From NCBI GenBank assembly GCA_947500545.1, contig CANMSO010000005.1:62001-126000 (forward strand): DNA of 64,000 nucleotides, written 5' to 3'. The notes under the pieces were generated by a model. The model did no database searches, was not told where the DNA came from, and worked only from the letters and a program-made list of their open reading frames with translations. Each line of letters begins with the position of its first letter. The stretch's first letter is position 1. This stretch comes from an uncultured Aquimarina sp. (lineage in GTDB: Bacteria > Bacteroidota > Bacteroidia > Flavobacteriales > Flavobacteriaceae). This document shows positions 1 to 7,897 of this stretch, piece after piece. Both the position numbers and the translations under genes were made by a program.

Positions 1-1
1 T

Positions 2-889
2 GAAGCACTAACCATGGCAATGGCTCTTGCAAAAGATGTTGATGCCGATATTGTAATAGGTACAGATCCCGATTGTGATCGATTAGGAATTGCTGTTCGT
101 AATAGTCAAGGTCAATTGCAATTACTAAATGGTAACCAAACCATGGTTGTAATGACCTGGTTCCTTTTAGAATATTATAAAAATCAAAAAGGATTAAAAG
201 GTAATGAGTTTATTGCTTCTACTATTGTTTCAACACCAATGATGCGAACTCTTTCTCAAGCATATGGCGTAGAATATAAAGAAGTATTAACAGGTTTTAA
301 ATGGATTGCAAAACTAATAAAAGATTATCCTGAAAAACACTTTATTGGTGGTGGTGAAGAAAGTTTTGGATTTATGGTAGGCGATTTTGTTAGGGATAAA
401 GATGCCGTAACCGCTACCCTATTAGCTTGTGAAATTGTGGCGTATACCAAATCAAAAGGAAGTTCTTTTTACAATACGTTACTAGATTTATATACCAAAC
501 ATGGTTTTTATAAAGAAAGCTTAGTTGCTTTGGTACGAAAAGGAATTGATGGTGCCGCAGAAATTAAGCAAACTATGGTGGATCTTAGAAACAACCCTCC
601 CAAGTATATTAATGAGGAAAAAATTGTTTTGATAGAAGATTATCAAACCAGCGTTGCCAAAAACATTCAGAATCATTCTGAAAATAATATTGACGTTCCA
701 AAATCAAATGTTTTAATATTTTATACTGAAGATGGTAGTAAAATTGCCGCAAGACCTAGCGGAACTGAGCCTAAAATTAAATTTTATATCAGTGTTCAAA
801 GTTCACTTGACAACATTTCGGATTTTGAGAATGCAGAACAACACTTAGATGGCAAAATTGAAGCCATCAAAAAAGATTTAAAACTCTAA
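2..889 (+). CDS. Phospho-sugar mutase (phosphoglucomutase/phosphomannomutase family), 3' part
   Basis: The frame is open to the left edge, so the gene begins before the window and only about its C-terminal half is present. The family interconverts hexose 1- and 6-phosphates in the cytoplasm. Visible family marks are the metal-binding loop DPDCDRLG (the usual DPDADR has Cys for Ala), the sugar-binding loop GGGEESFGF and the C-terminal phosphate-binding loop RPSGTEPKIKFY. The order matches domains 2-4 of the alpha-D-phosphohexomutase superfamily. An ABC exporter gene follows after 36 bp, probably on the same transcript. Glucose versus mannose preference cannot be read from this part. Confidence 0.9.
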   Translation, partial: EALTMAMALAKDVDADIVIGTDPDCDRLGIAVRNSQGQLQLLNGNQTMVVMTWFLLEYYKNQKGLKGNEFIASTIVSTPMMRTLSQAYGVEYKEVLTGFKWIAKLIKDYPEKHFIGGGEESFGFMVGDFVRDKDAVTATLLACEIVAYTKSKGSSFYNTLLDLYTKHGFYKESLVALVRKGIDGAAEIKQTMVDLRNNPPKYINEEKIVLIEDYQTSVAKNIQNHSENNIDVPKSNVLIFYTEDGSKIAARPSGTEPKIKFYISVQSSLDNISDFENAEQHLDGKIEAIKKDLKL

Positions 890-925
890 CTTAAATAGCG
901 ATACAAAAATCGTTGAAGATACTTA

Positions 926-2758
926 ATGAACTATTTTAAACAAATTCTTCGCTTTGCGAAACCATATAAATCGTATGGTATTCTAAATATTATCTGTAAT
1001 ATTTTTTATGCACTTTTTAGCGCACTATCCTTTATTGCATTAATCCCAATGCTTAAAGTTCTTTTTAGTAAAGATGAAAATATCATATACCCTACTCCCG
1101 AATGGACCGGAATATTAGGTTCTAAGGAATATTTGACAGATACGCTCAACCTTTATATTTCTGAAACAGTGAAGTCTGAAGGTAAACTTCAGGTTCTTAC
1201 CTATATGATTGTTGTAATTATTGCAATATTTATGCTAAAGAACCTTTTCAATTATCTGGCTATGTATTTTATTACATTTCTAAGAAATGGGGTTTTAAGA
1301 GATATAAGAGATGAATTATATGAGAAAACGATAAGCCTACCGCTATCCTTTTTCTCAGAAAAACGAAAAGGAGATACTATGGCCAGAATATCAACCGATG
1401 TTCTGGAAATACAACATTCTTTTCTTTCTATTTTAGAATTAATAGTCAGAGAACCACTAACCATACTATTTACGTTAGTATTTATGTTTTATCTGAGTAC
1501 CAAACTCACGCTTTTCGTTTTTATATTTATCCCGGTCTCAGGGTTTTTGATCTCCTTGATTGGTAAAACTTTAAAAAAGCATTCGGACAAAGTTCAAAAA
1601 GAACAAGGTTTGTTTTTATCTATAGTTGAAGAGACACTAGGTGGACTAAAAGTAATTAAAGGCTTCAATGCCGAAAAAATATTCGGAGAAAAATTCAACG
1701 ACTCTACCAAACGATTTTACTCATTTTCTAACACATTATTAAATAGACAGAACTTAGCTTCACCAACCAGTGAGTTTTTAGGTATTTGTGTAATTGCTGT
1801 TTTACTTTGGTACGGAGGAAGACTTGTTTTCATTGATGGCACTTTAGAGTCAGAAATGTTTTTAGCCTATATAGGATTGGCATATAACATTCTTACTCCC
1901 GCAAAAGCAATATCCAAAGCCAATTATGGAGTTAGAAAAGGAAACGCAGCTGCAGAACGTGTTTTAGAGATCTTAAATACTACTTCTCCATTACAGGATA
2001 AACCAAATGCGGAAGAGAAAAAAGATTTTAATTCTGAGATAAGTATTGAAAATATATCTTTTAAATATGAAGATGAATATGTTCTTAATGATTTTACATT
2101 AAAAGTTCCTAAAGGTAGCGCTGTTGCATTGGTTGGTCAATCCGGAAGTGGTAAATCTACCATAGCAAATTTAGTAACCCGTTTCTATGATGTAAATGAA
2201 GGAAGTATTAAAATCGACAATACAGATATAAGAGATCTAACCAAAAAATCTCTACGAGGTCTAATGGGACTGGTAACTCAAGATTCTATATTATTTAATG
2301 ACACGATCAAAAATAATTTGTTAGTTGGAGATGAGTTTGCGTCTGATGAAGAAATTATCGAAGCTTTGAAGGTTGCAAATGCCTGGGAATTTGTAAAAGA
2401 ACTTCCTAAAGGAATAGAAACCAATATTGGTGATAGCGGTAATAAATTAAGTGGCGGACAAAAACAACGCTTGTCTATTGCCAGAGCCGTTCTTAAAAAT
2501 CCTCCGATCATGATATTAGATGAAGCAACATCTGCTCTAGATACAGAAAGTGAACGATTAGTGCAGTCTGCATTAGAGAATATGATGAAAAACAGAACTA
2601 GTATAGTTATTGCCCATAGGTTATCTACTATACAAAATTCTGATTTGATCGTTGTAATGCAAAAAGGGAAAATTGTAGAAAAAGGTCGCCACGAAGAACT
2701 AATTACCAAGAATGGCACATATCAAAAGCTAGTAACTATGCAATCTTTTGATTCGTAA
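926..2758 (+). CDS. ABC exporter, fused permease-ATPase (MsbA-like)
   Basis: A 610-residue half-transporter, expected to work as a homodimer in the inner membrane. Residues about 15-330 form a six-helix type 1 exporter domain and about 370-600 the nucleotide-binding domain. The latter shows Walker A (GQSGSGKST), signature (LSGGQKQRL), Walker B with catalytic Glu (IMILDEATSALD) and the switch His (AHRL). Length and architecture fit the MsbA/lipid or multidrug exporter group; the substrate is unknown. It starts 36 bp after the mutase gene, and a hairpin 28 bp after its stop probably ends transcription. Confidence 0.88.
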   Translation: MNYFKQILRFAKPYKSYGILNIICNIFYALFSALSFIALIPMLKVLFSKDENIIYPTPEWTGILGSKEYLTDTLNLYISETVKSEGKLQVLTYMIVVIIAIFMLKNLFNYLAMYFITFLRNGVLRDIRDELYEKTISLPLSFFSEKRKGDTMARISTDVLEIQHSFLSILELIVREPLTILFTLVFMFYLSTKLTLFVFIFIPVSGFLISLIGKTLKKHSDKVQKEQGLFLSIVEETLGGLKVIKGFNAEKIFGEKFNDSTKRFYSFSNTLLNRQNLASPTSEFLGICVIAVLLWYGGRLVFIDGTLESEMFLAYIGLAYNILTPAKAISKANYGVRKGNAAAERVLEILNTTSPLQDKPNAEEKKDFNSEISIENISFKYEDEYVLNDFTLKVPKGSAVALVGQSGSGKSTIANLVTRFYDVNEGSIKIDNTDIRDLTKKSLRGLMGLVTQDSILFNDTIKNNLLVGDEFASDEEIIEALKVANAWEFVKELPKGIETNIGDSGNKLSGGQKQRLSIARAVLKNPPIMILDEATSALDTESERLVQSALENMMKNRTSIVIAHRLSTIQNSDLIVVMQKGKIVEKGRHEELITKNGTYQKLVTMQSFDS

Positions 2759-2785
2759 CATACTAAAATACAAGTATTTAAAAAT

Positions 2786-2916
2786 AAAAAAGAGTGCTCT
2801 CGCACTCTTTTTCTTCACACAAATCATCTTAATTTAGGGGCTTACTCTAAAATTAAAACTCACTCTTATTTAAAATCTTTCATCTTGGGGAAAATGAAAG
2901 GGCTAACTCCATTATT
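2786..2916 (-). ncRNA. Candidate small RNA, tandem copy 1
   Basis: First of three similar units. Read on the minus strand, it has a short stem CTTTCAT/ATGAAAG whose loop carries CCCCAAG, an A/T-rich middle with a second CCCC tract, and a terminal hairpin (AAGAGTGC stem, 2786-2812) followed by Ts. Its -7 box (TATATTTA, 2923-2930) survives, but no TTTG lies at the -33 position seen in copies 2 and 3, so this copy may be weak or silent. It can also serve as the terminator of the upstream exporter gene. Confidence 0.5.
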
Positions 2917-3111
2917 ATGATGTAAATATAAAACAAATAATTCGACTAAAAAAGAGAAAAATGGTTTTTATCTAAAAAAAATACATTTAATCTATAAAAA
3001 TTATCTTTATATTCATTTTTTGTAAGTTTTTTACTACAAACAAGAAAGCGTCATCATCCCTTATTTGACATCAAGCATCTCACAAAAACGGGTTAAAAAC
3101 ATTCTAAAATG

Positions 3112-3239
3112 AAAAAAGAGTGCTTTCGCACTCTTTTTCTTCACACAAATCATCTTAATTTAGGGGCTTACTCTAAAATTAAAACTCACTTTTATTAAAA
3201 CTTTCATCTTGGGGGAAATGAAAGTGTTAAGTCATTTTT
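3112..3239 (-). ncRNA. Candidate small RNA, tandem copy 2
   Basis: Second unit of the tandem set, about 128 nt from the predicted start to the terminator. On the minus strand it has the CTTTCAT/ATGAAAG stem with a C-rich loop, a conserved middle and a GC-rich terminal hairpin (AGAGTGC/GCACTCT) with a T-run. A good promoter lies just upstream (see 3246-3276). The ATG in the stem would open a 15-codon frame, but that peptide is not conserved between copies, which favours RNA over a peptide gene. Confidence 0.6.
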
Positions 3240-3245
3240 ACTTTG

Positions 3246-3276
3246 TAAAGATACTTCTTTTTTTAGAACTACCAAA
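3246..3276 (-). promoter_or_regulatory. Bacteroidota promoter of sRNA copy 2
   Basis: On the minus strand, TTTG (3273-3276), exactly 19 bp, then TATCTTTA (3246-3253). This fits the Bacteroidota housekeeping sigma consensus TTTG-N19-TAnnTTTG with one mismatch. Flanking bases (GTTTGGTAG) are shared with the promoter of copy 3. Confidence 0.65.
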
Positions 3277-3401
3277 CAAAAAGTGTATTTTATCCAAAAA
3301 AAATGCTTTTTAACATTGTAAAACACATCTAACATTCAATTTTGTAAGTTTTTTACTACAATTACTATTTTATACAAGTAGCAATGAAATAATTACAAAA
3401 T

Positions 3402-3530
3402 AAAAAAGAGTGCTTTCGCACTCTTTTTCTTCACACAAATCATCTTAATTTAGGGGCTTACTCTAAAATTAAAACTCACTTTTATTAAAATCTTTCATCT
3501 TGGGGAGAATGAAAGCGTTAACTCATTATT
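3402..3530 (-). ncRNA. Candidate small RNA, tandem copy 3
   Basis: Third unit, almost identical to copy 2 from the terminator hairpin through the CCCCAAG loop. Predicted start is near 3530 and the end is at the hairpin of 3402-3427. The hairpin can also stop transcription from the left. Its transcription would run away from the ECF sigma gene that lies to the right on the plus strand. Confidence 0.6.
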
Positions 3531-3536
3531 ACGATG

Positions 3537-3567
3537 TAAAGATACTATCTTTTTTCAATCTACCAAA
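3537..3567 (-). promoter_or_regulatory. Bacteroidota promoter of sRNA copy 3
   Basis: Minus strand TTTG (3564-3567), 19 bp, TATCTTTA (3537-3544). Spacing and boxes are the same as for copy 2, although the spacer sequence has diverged. Confidence 0.65.
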
Positions 3568-3675
3568 CAAAAAGTGTATTTTATCCATAAAAAAAGTAAA
3601 TAACCTGTAATTTTAACATTTATTCTTACAAATTCCTACAAATATATAGCTTTGAGATTTATTATTTACTGAATT

Positions 3676-3702
3676 AAACCTTTTTTATGTACATTAGTCA
3701 TA
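3676..3702 (+). promoter_or_regulatory. Candidate ECF-type promoter of the sigma gene
   Basis: AAACC(T)n, then GTCATA with 16 bp between AAACC and GTCATA, about 50 bp before the sigma start. The same bipartite motif with identical spacing recurs at 4301-4327 before the next gene. An AAC-type -35 box and a GTC-type -10 box are typical of ECF promoters, so autoregulation is inferred. Confidence 0.6.
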
Positions 3703-3753
3703 TAGGTAAGTTTTTAGAAACCTAATCTTAAATACATAAACCAAATATTACTT

Positions 3754-4302
3754 TTGAATATTCAAGAAGAAGAACGCCTACTCATCTCTTTGCAAACTGA
3801 TAAAGATATTAACGCGGCATTTAGCCAATTAGTTAAACTATATCAGCAGCGACTTTATTGGCATATACGTAATATGGTAAAAAATCATGATGATGCAGAT
3901 GATATATTGCAAAATGTATTTATTAAGGTGTACAATAACATTAAAAAATTTAAAGGAGATAGTAAATTATATTCCTGGTTATATCGTATTGCCACCAACG
4001 AATCAATTACCTTTCTTAACCAAAAATCAAAGAAATATAATATTAGTAATGAAGAACTAAGCCAGCAACTAATACAAAATCTAGAGGCAGATGTTTATTT
4101 TGAAGGGGATGAAATGCAGTTAAAATTACAAAAAGCAATAGCGCTACTACCTCAAAAACAACAGCAAGTATTTAATATGAAATATTTTCAGGAATTAAAA
4201 TATCGAGAAATCTCTGAAATTTTAGAAACCAGTGAAGGCGCATTAAAAGCCTCATACCATTTAGCTTCTAAAAAAATTGAAGAATTTTTAAAAGAGGGTT
4301 AA
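3754..4302 (+). CDS. ECF (sigma-70 family) RNA polymerase sigma factor
   Basis: 182 residues, the usual ECF size. Sigma region 2 lies at about 20-90 (HDDADDILQNVFIKVY and SKLYSWLYRIATNE), and region 4 at about 125-178 ends in a helix-turn-helix (LKYREISEILETSEGALKAS). No ATG lies upstream in frame, so the TTG at 3754 is the likely start. The next two genes (small membrane protein, Spy-like periplasmic protein) form the usual flavobacterial stress cassette. It probably controls its own cassette through the repeated AAACC/GTCATA motif. Confidence 0.88.
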   Translation: MNIQEEERLLISLQTDKDINAAFSQLVKLYQQRLYWHIRNMVKNHDDADDILQNVFIKVYNNIKKFKGDSKLYSWLYRIATNESITFLNQKSKKYNISNEELSQQLIQNLEADVYFEGDEMQLKLQKAIALLPQKQQQVFNMKYFQELKYREISEILETSEGALKASYHLASKKIEEFLKEG

Positions 4303-4327
4303 ACCTTTTTACCATTAAATAGTCATA
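4301..4327 (+). promoter_or_regulatory. Second copy of the ECF-type promoter motif
   Basis: AAACCTTTTT at 4301-4310 and GTCATA at 4322-4327 keep the same 16-bp gap as the motif before the sigma gene. It overlaps the sigma stop codon. The GTG start of the next gene is only 7 bp downstream, so a transcript from here would be leaderless or nearly so. Confidence 0.5.
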
Positions 4328-4333
4328 ATTATA

Positions 4334-4861
4334 GTGAAAGAAAAGAATCTACATAAAAATAAAAGCGGTTTCACAGTGCCCAAGGACTATTTTGACAGTT
4401 TTGAAAATAAACTATCAGAAAAGCTATCCCTTAATATCGAAAAAGAAGGCTTAACTAATAACTCTGACACAGGGTTTAAAGTTCCTGAAGATTACTTTGA
4501 TACGTTTCAGGACAGTATCATACAAAAAGCAAACCCAAAAGAATCAAAAGGAAAAGTTGTTTCTTTAATTACCAGAAAGAATCTTTTATACTTCTCTGGT
4601 ATTGCAGCAATGATTGCTATAGTAATTTCGTTATCGATTAATAAAGAGTCTGAATTGAACTTTGATGATATTGAAATTGCAGACATACATACCTATTTTA
4701 GTGAAGGTAATATTGAGTTAAGTAGTTCTGAAATGTTTGCATTATTAGGAGAAGAAACCGATTACGTAGAAACTTTTGAAAACGAATTAATAAGTGATGA
4801 AGTCCTACTAGATTACCTGTCTGAAGAAGATCTGGAGGGCGAGATTATATTTACAGAATAA
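4334..4861 (+). CDS. Single-pass membrane protein, probable anti-sigma partner
   Basis: 175 residues starting at GTG; no in-frame ATG lies nearby. The cytoplasmic part (1-75) holds a duplicated motif, GFTVPKDYFDSFE and GFKVPEDYFDTFQ. One membrane helix follows at about 82-100 (NLLYFSGIAAMIAIVISLSI), then an acidic periplasmic tail. Topology and position right after an ECF sigma gene fit an anti-sigma factor or associated sensor, but no zinc-binding anti-sigma motif is visible, so the role is inferred from context. Confidence 0.6.
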   Translation: MKEKNLHKNKSGFTVPKDYFDSFENKLSEKLSLNIEKEGLTNNSDTGFKVPEDYFDTFQDSIIQKANPKESKGKVVSLITRKNLLYFSGIAAMIAIVISLSINKESELNFDDIEIADIHTYFSEGNIELSSSEMFALLGEETDYVETFENELISDEVLLDYLSEEDLEGEIIFTE

Positions 4862-4870
4862 AATAAACAT

Positions 4871-5317
4871 ATGAAAAAGATACTACTACTATATATTGTT
4901 TTTATCTCTATGAGTGCTGTTGCTCAAAATGGTCCAAGAGAAAGAATGAAAGCATTTAAAGTTGCATATATTACAGAAAAACTAAGTTTATCTAGTAAAG
5001 AAGCACAACAATTTTGGCCTGTTTATAATACTCATGAAGAAACAGTTGAAAAACTGAAAGCGCAAGAACGCAGGTTGATAAAAGGTTTGAAAGATGCAAA
5101 TAATGGCCCTGAAGGTTTAAGCGACAAACAAGCTGGAAATTTTCTAGATGACTATTTGCGTATGGAAGAACAGAAGTCAAAGGCCAAGAAAAAACTTATT
5201 TCAGATTTGAAACAAATTATGTCCAATAAAAAAATCTTAAGGCTTATAAAGGCAGAGTCTGATTTTAATAAACGTATCCTCGAAAAAATAAGAGAACGAA
5301 GAAAGAATAGAAACTAA
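4871..5317 (+). CDS. Spy/CpxP-like periplasmic stress protein
   Basis: 148 residues: signal peptide at 1-19 (cleavage near SAVAQ), then a highly charged, all-helical protein. It has the layout of Bacteroidota sensors next to ECF sigma genes (RMKAFKVAYITEKLSLSSKEAQQFWPVYN). It begins 9 bp after the membrane-protein gene, so the three are cotranscribed. A role in envelope stress sensing or chaperoning is likely by family resemblance; the ligand is unknown. Confidence 0.7.
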   Translation: MKKILLLYIVFISMSAVAQNGPRERMKAFKVAYITEKLSLSSKEAQQFWPVYNTHEETVEKLKAQERRLIKGLKDANNGPEGLSDKQAGNFLDDYLRMEEQKSKAKKKLISDLKQIMSNKKILRLIKAESDFNKRILEKIRERRKNRN

Positions 5318-5337
5318 CAATATATATATATCCGAAT

Positions 5338-5367
5338 TTAAAAAAGTGATCGTACGATCACTTTTTT
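5338..5367. terminator. Bidirectional terminator between convergent genes
   Basis: A perfect inverted repeat with a GTGATCGTACGATCAC core, preceded by As and followed by Ts. It serves the Spy-like gene on the plus strand and the BNR lipoprotein on the minus strand, whose stop codon lies in the T-run. Confidence 0.85.
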
Positions 5368-6430
5368 ACTTAAAGGCAATTTGTGCAATTCTCCCCTTCC
5401 CTGCTGCTATTGCCGTACTATCATTTATAAATCTCAAGGTATAAAATTCTTCTTTACTGACTTCTTTCCAGTTTCTACCATAATCATTTGAAATCGATAT
5501 CCCGGTAAAACCTACCACAACCATCTCTTTCCCTCTGCTATTTGGAACATAACGAACACAACTTTTATATCCCGGTCCATTATTATTAGAAATTGGTCGC
5601 CACGTTTTTCCTCCATCCTCGGTTATAGCTTTGTTATTTACATTACTATCAGGTTTCGTATAATCACCTCCATAAATAATTCCATTATTTTGATCATAGA
5701 AATGTAGAGCATAGGCCCCAGTGGTCGGCTTTCCTTGCAAAATAGGGGTATTAAAAACCTCCCATGTCGTTCCTTTGTCTGGTGAATAGAAAACCCTGGA
5801 TTTCATTCCTCCAGATACAATCCAAGTATGATCACCAACAATCGAGATATTACCATTGCTTGCAGCAAAAGCAGCTTCTCCTTCAAAAGTACTCGGAAGC
5901 TTCTTGCATGAAACTTTATTCCATGTTTCTCCAGAATCTCGTGTAATAAGTATTGACAAACAATCATCAGTTGGATCTCCCATAGCTATGCCCTCACTAT
6001 CATTCCAAAAAGCTATGGCATCATAAAAAACTTTCTCATGTGACTCGGTATATACAATTTTCTCTTCTCCATTTTTCAGGTTAACCTTCCTTAATCTCGC
6101 TGGAGAACCAATACCAAGACTAAAGAAACAGTTATTAGCAAACACTACAGCACGCTGTTCGGCTATCCAATTATTGTGTTCTTGCATCGAGTCTGTCACT
6201 TCAAAATTAACAAGGTCCTTTTTATTTGTATTAAGGTTAATAAAACCATATCCTTTATTAAATCCAAAACCTAATAAGGTATCATTATATATATCAATGG
6301 CTCTTACGCTAATAGAATCTATATAAATCGTTTCAATTTCAACTTTAGAAAAATTATGGTTCACAATCTTATCCTCTGGATTACAGCAGATACAGATTAT
6401 AACTAGCAGTAGTATGACAATTAATCTCAT
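5366..6430 (-). CDS. Lipoprotein with BNR/Asp-box beta-propeller repeats
   Basis: 354 residues from the ATG at 6430. A longer frame exists, but this start gives a proper lipoprotein signal (MRLIVILLLVIICICC, lipid Cys about 16) and leaves room for a promoter. Asp-box motifs recur (RDSGETWNKV, PDKGTTWEVF, EDGGKTWRPI, NDYGRNWKEV), predicting a propeller related to sialidase-fold or Ycf48-like proteins. Sialidase catalytic residues are not evident, so a binding or scaffold role on the envelope is more likely. It is divergent from the methyltransferase gene. Confidence 0.75.
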   Translation of the reverse strand: MRLIVILLLVIICICCNPEDKIVNHNFSKVEIETIYIDSISVRAIDIYNDTLLGFGFNKGYGFINLNTNKKDLVNFEVTDSMQEHNNWIAEQRAVVFANNCFFSLGIGSPARLRKVNLKNGEEKIVYTESHEKVFYDAIAFWNDSEGIAMGDPTDDCLSILITRDSGETWNKVSCKKLPSTFEGEAAFAASNGNISIVGDHTWIVSGGMKSRVFYSPDKGTTWEVFNTPILQGKPTTGAYALHFYDQNNGIIYGGDYTKPDSNVNNKAITEDGGKTWRPISNNNGPGYKSCVRYVPNSRGKEMVVVGFTGISISNDYGRNWKEVSKEEFYTLRFINDSTAIAAGKGRIAQIAFK

Positions 6431-6454
6431 TCTTAAAATTATACTCAAATATAA

Positions 6455-6483
6455 TTGTATTTGATTACAAAGGTCTACCTTTG
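6455..6483 (+). promoter_or_regulatory. Promoter of the RsmB-like gene
   Basis: TTG (6455-6457), 18 bp, TACCTTTG (6476-6483), an exact TAnnTTTG box; predicted start about 14 bp before the ATG. A minus-strand TATATTTG (6446-6453) overlaps it and may serve the divergent lipoprotein gene. Confidence 0.65.
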
Positions 6484-6503
6484 CAGACCTTAAAAAAAAT
6501 ACA

Positions 6504-7718
6504 ATGCGCTTACATAGAAACCTTGTCTTTGCTGTTATAGATGGATTGAATGAAATATTCAATGAAGGAGCTTATGCAGATAAAGTTGTACAAAAACTAT
6601 TGAAACGAGATAAAAGATGGGGATCTCGAGACCGTAGTTTTGTTGCAGAAACGGTATATGAAATAGTACGATGGAAACGATTGTATGCAGAAATAGCTGA
6701 AGTTAAAGATCCTTTTTCCAGAGAAAACTTATGGAGGATTTTTGCAGTCTGGGCTACATTACGAGGAATTACATTACCCGATTGGAAACAAATTGCCCCT
6801 ACTCCTACTCGTCGTATTAAAGGACGGTTTGATGAATTAAGCAAAACCAGAAAGTATAAAGAGTCAATCCCTGATTGGATGGATGAGCTTGGAGAAAAAG
6901 AACTTGGTGCAAAATGGGATAAAGAAATTAATGCATTAAACCAGCAAGCACCTGTCGTTCTAAGAGCAAATACATTAAAAATATCTCGAGATAAGCTAAG
7001 AGGTAAGCTCGAAGATGAAAATATTGATACCGAATTTATTAATGGATATCCAGATGCCTTACAACTTGTAGAGCGAACTAATGTTTTTAGTACTGAAGCT
7101 TTTAAAGGTGGGTTATTTGAAGTTCAAGATGCGTCTTCACAATTGGTAGCCGATTTTCTAGATGTACAACCAGGACAACGTGTCGTAGATACTTGTGCCG
7201 GTGCAGGAGGTAAAACACTTCACCTCGCTGCCTTAATGCAAAATAAAGGGCAGATTGTCGCAATGGACATCTATGAAAACAAACTTAAAGAATTAAAAAG
7301 AAGAGCGCGCAGAGCAGGTGCACATAATGTAGAGCCAAGAGTAATTGCAAGCACAAAAGACATCAAAAAACTTTACAGCAAAGCAGATCGTGTATTGATT
7401 GATGCGCCTTGTAGTGGTCTAGGTGTATTAAGCCGTAACCCAGATGCTAAATGGAAACTACAGCCAGAATTTCTAGATAAAATACGAAATACACAATCAG
7501 AAATACTAGAAAATTATTCTAAAATGGTAAAACCAGGCGGAAAATTGGTTTACGCTACTTGTTCTATTCTTCCTTCCGAAAATCAAGATCAGGTAAAAAA
7601 ATTCCTTTCTACAGAAACCGGAAAAGATTTTACAAAGATCAAAGACAAAAAAATATTATCCCATCAATCAGGCTATGATGGTTTCTATATGGCGCTACTA
7701 GAAAAAAAGACTGAATAG
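6504..7718 (+). CDS. RsmB/NOL1-NOP2-Sun family RNA (cytosine-5) methyltransferase
   Basis: 404 residues. Residues about 1-150 resemble the N-terminal RNA-binding part of RsmB-type enzymes and about 150-400 the SAM-dependent methyltransferase. The SAM loop is DTCAGAGGKTLHLA. The two active-site cysteines are in DAPCSGLG and YATCS, the arrangement of m5C RNA methyltransferases. 16S rRNA is the expected substrate for this family; the exact target cannot be told from sequence. A clear promoter lies just upstream. Confidence 0.88.
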   Translation: MRLHRNLVFAVIDGLNEIFNEGAYADKVVQKLLKRDKRWGSRDRSFVAETVYEIVRWKRLYAEIAEVKDPFSRENLWRIFAVWATLRGITLPDWKQIAPTPTRRIKGRFDELSKTRKYKESIPDWMDELGEKELGAKWDKEINALNQQAPVVLRANTLKISRDKLRGKLEDENIDTEFINGYPDALQLVERTNVFSTEAFKGGLFEVQDASSQLVADFLDVQPGQRVVDTCAGAGGKTLHLAALMQNKGQIVAMDIYENKLKELKRRARRAGAHNVEPRVIASTKDIKKLYSKADRVLIDAPCSGLGVLSRNPDAKWKLQPEFLDKIRNTQSEILENYSKMVKPGGKLVYATCSILPSENQDQVKKFLSTETGKDFTKIKDKKILSHQSGYDGFYMALLEKKTE

Positions 7719-7856
7719 ATAACTCCTTTATTTTTTTTCTCTAATTTATAGAAGTAGTCGCTCTTTAATATTTAATCCGAATATCATTGTTCAAAATTTG
7801 GTGGATAACTCTAATATTGAATTCTAGTTTTATGCAAAACTTTACATAGAAAATAG

Positions 7857-7864
7857 TAAATTTG
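7857..7864 (+). promoter_or_regulatory. -7 box of the purL promoter
   Basis: TAAATTTG matches TAnnTTTG exactly; no good TTTG is seen about 19 bp upstream. Transcription would start near 7871, so a TTG start at 7862 is excluded and the ATG at 7898 is favoured. Confidence 0.5.
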
Positions 7865-7897
7865 CTGCTTGTTCAATACAACACAATTATCCACAAA

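Noticed and set aside
2870..3510. Micropeptide genes in the three repeats
   Set aside because: The minus-strand frames from the stem ATG have different lengths and frames (15, 9 and 5 codons), so the peptide is not conserved.
2786..3590. CRISPR array or simple satellite
   Set aside because: Only three copies, 290-330 bp apart, with hairpins and promoters; no short regular repeat-spacer pattern and no cas genes.
5431..6562. Longer N-terminus of the BNR lipoprotein (start at 6562)
   Set aside because: It would overlap the methyltransferase gene and its promoter and bury the lipoprotein signal; the ATG at 6430 is better.
7862..7897. TTG start of purL
   Set aside because: It overlaps the predicted -7 box TAAATTTG, so it would be upstream of the transcript start.
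7719..7897. Purine riboswitch before purL
   Set aside because: No three-way-junction signature or conserved pocket bases visible in the short leader; the -7 box leaves under 30 nt of leader.
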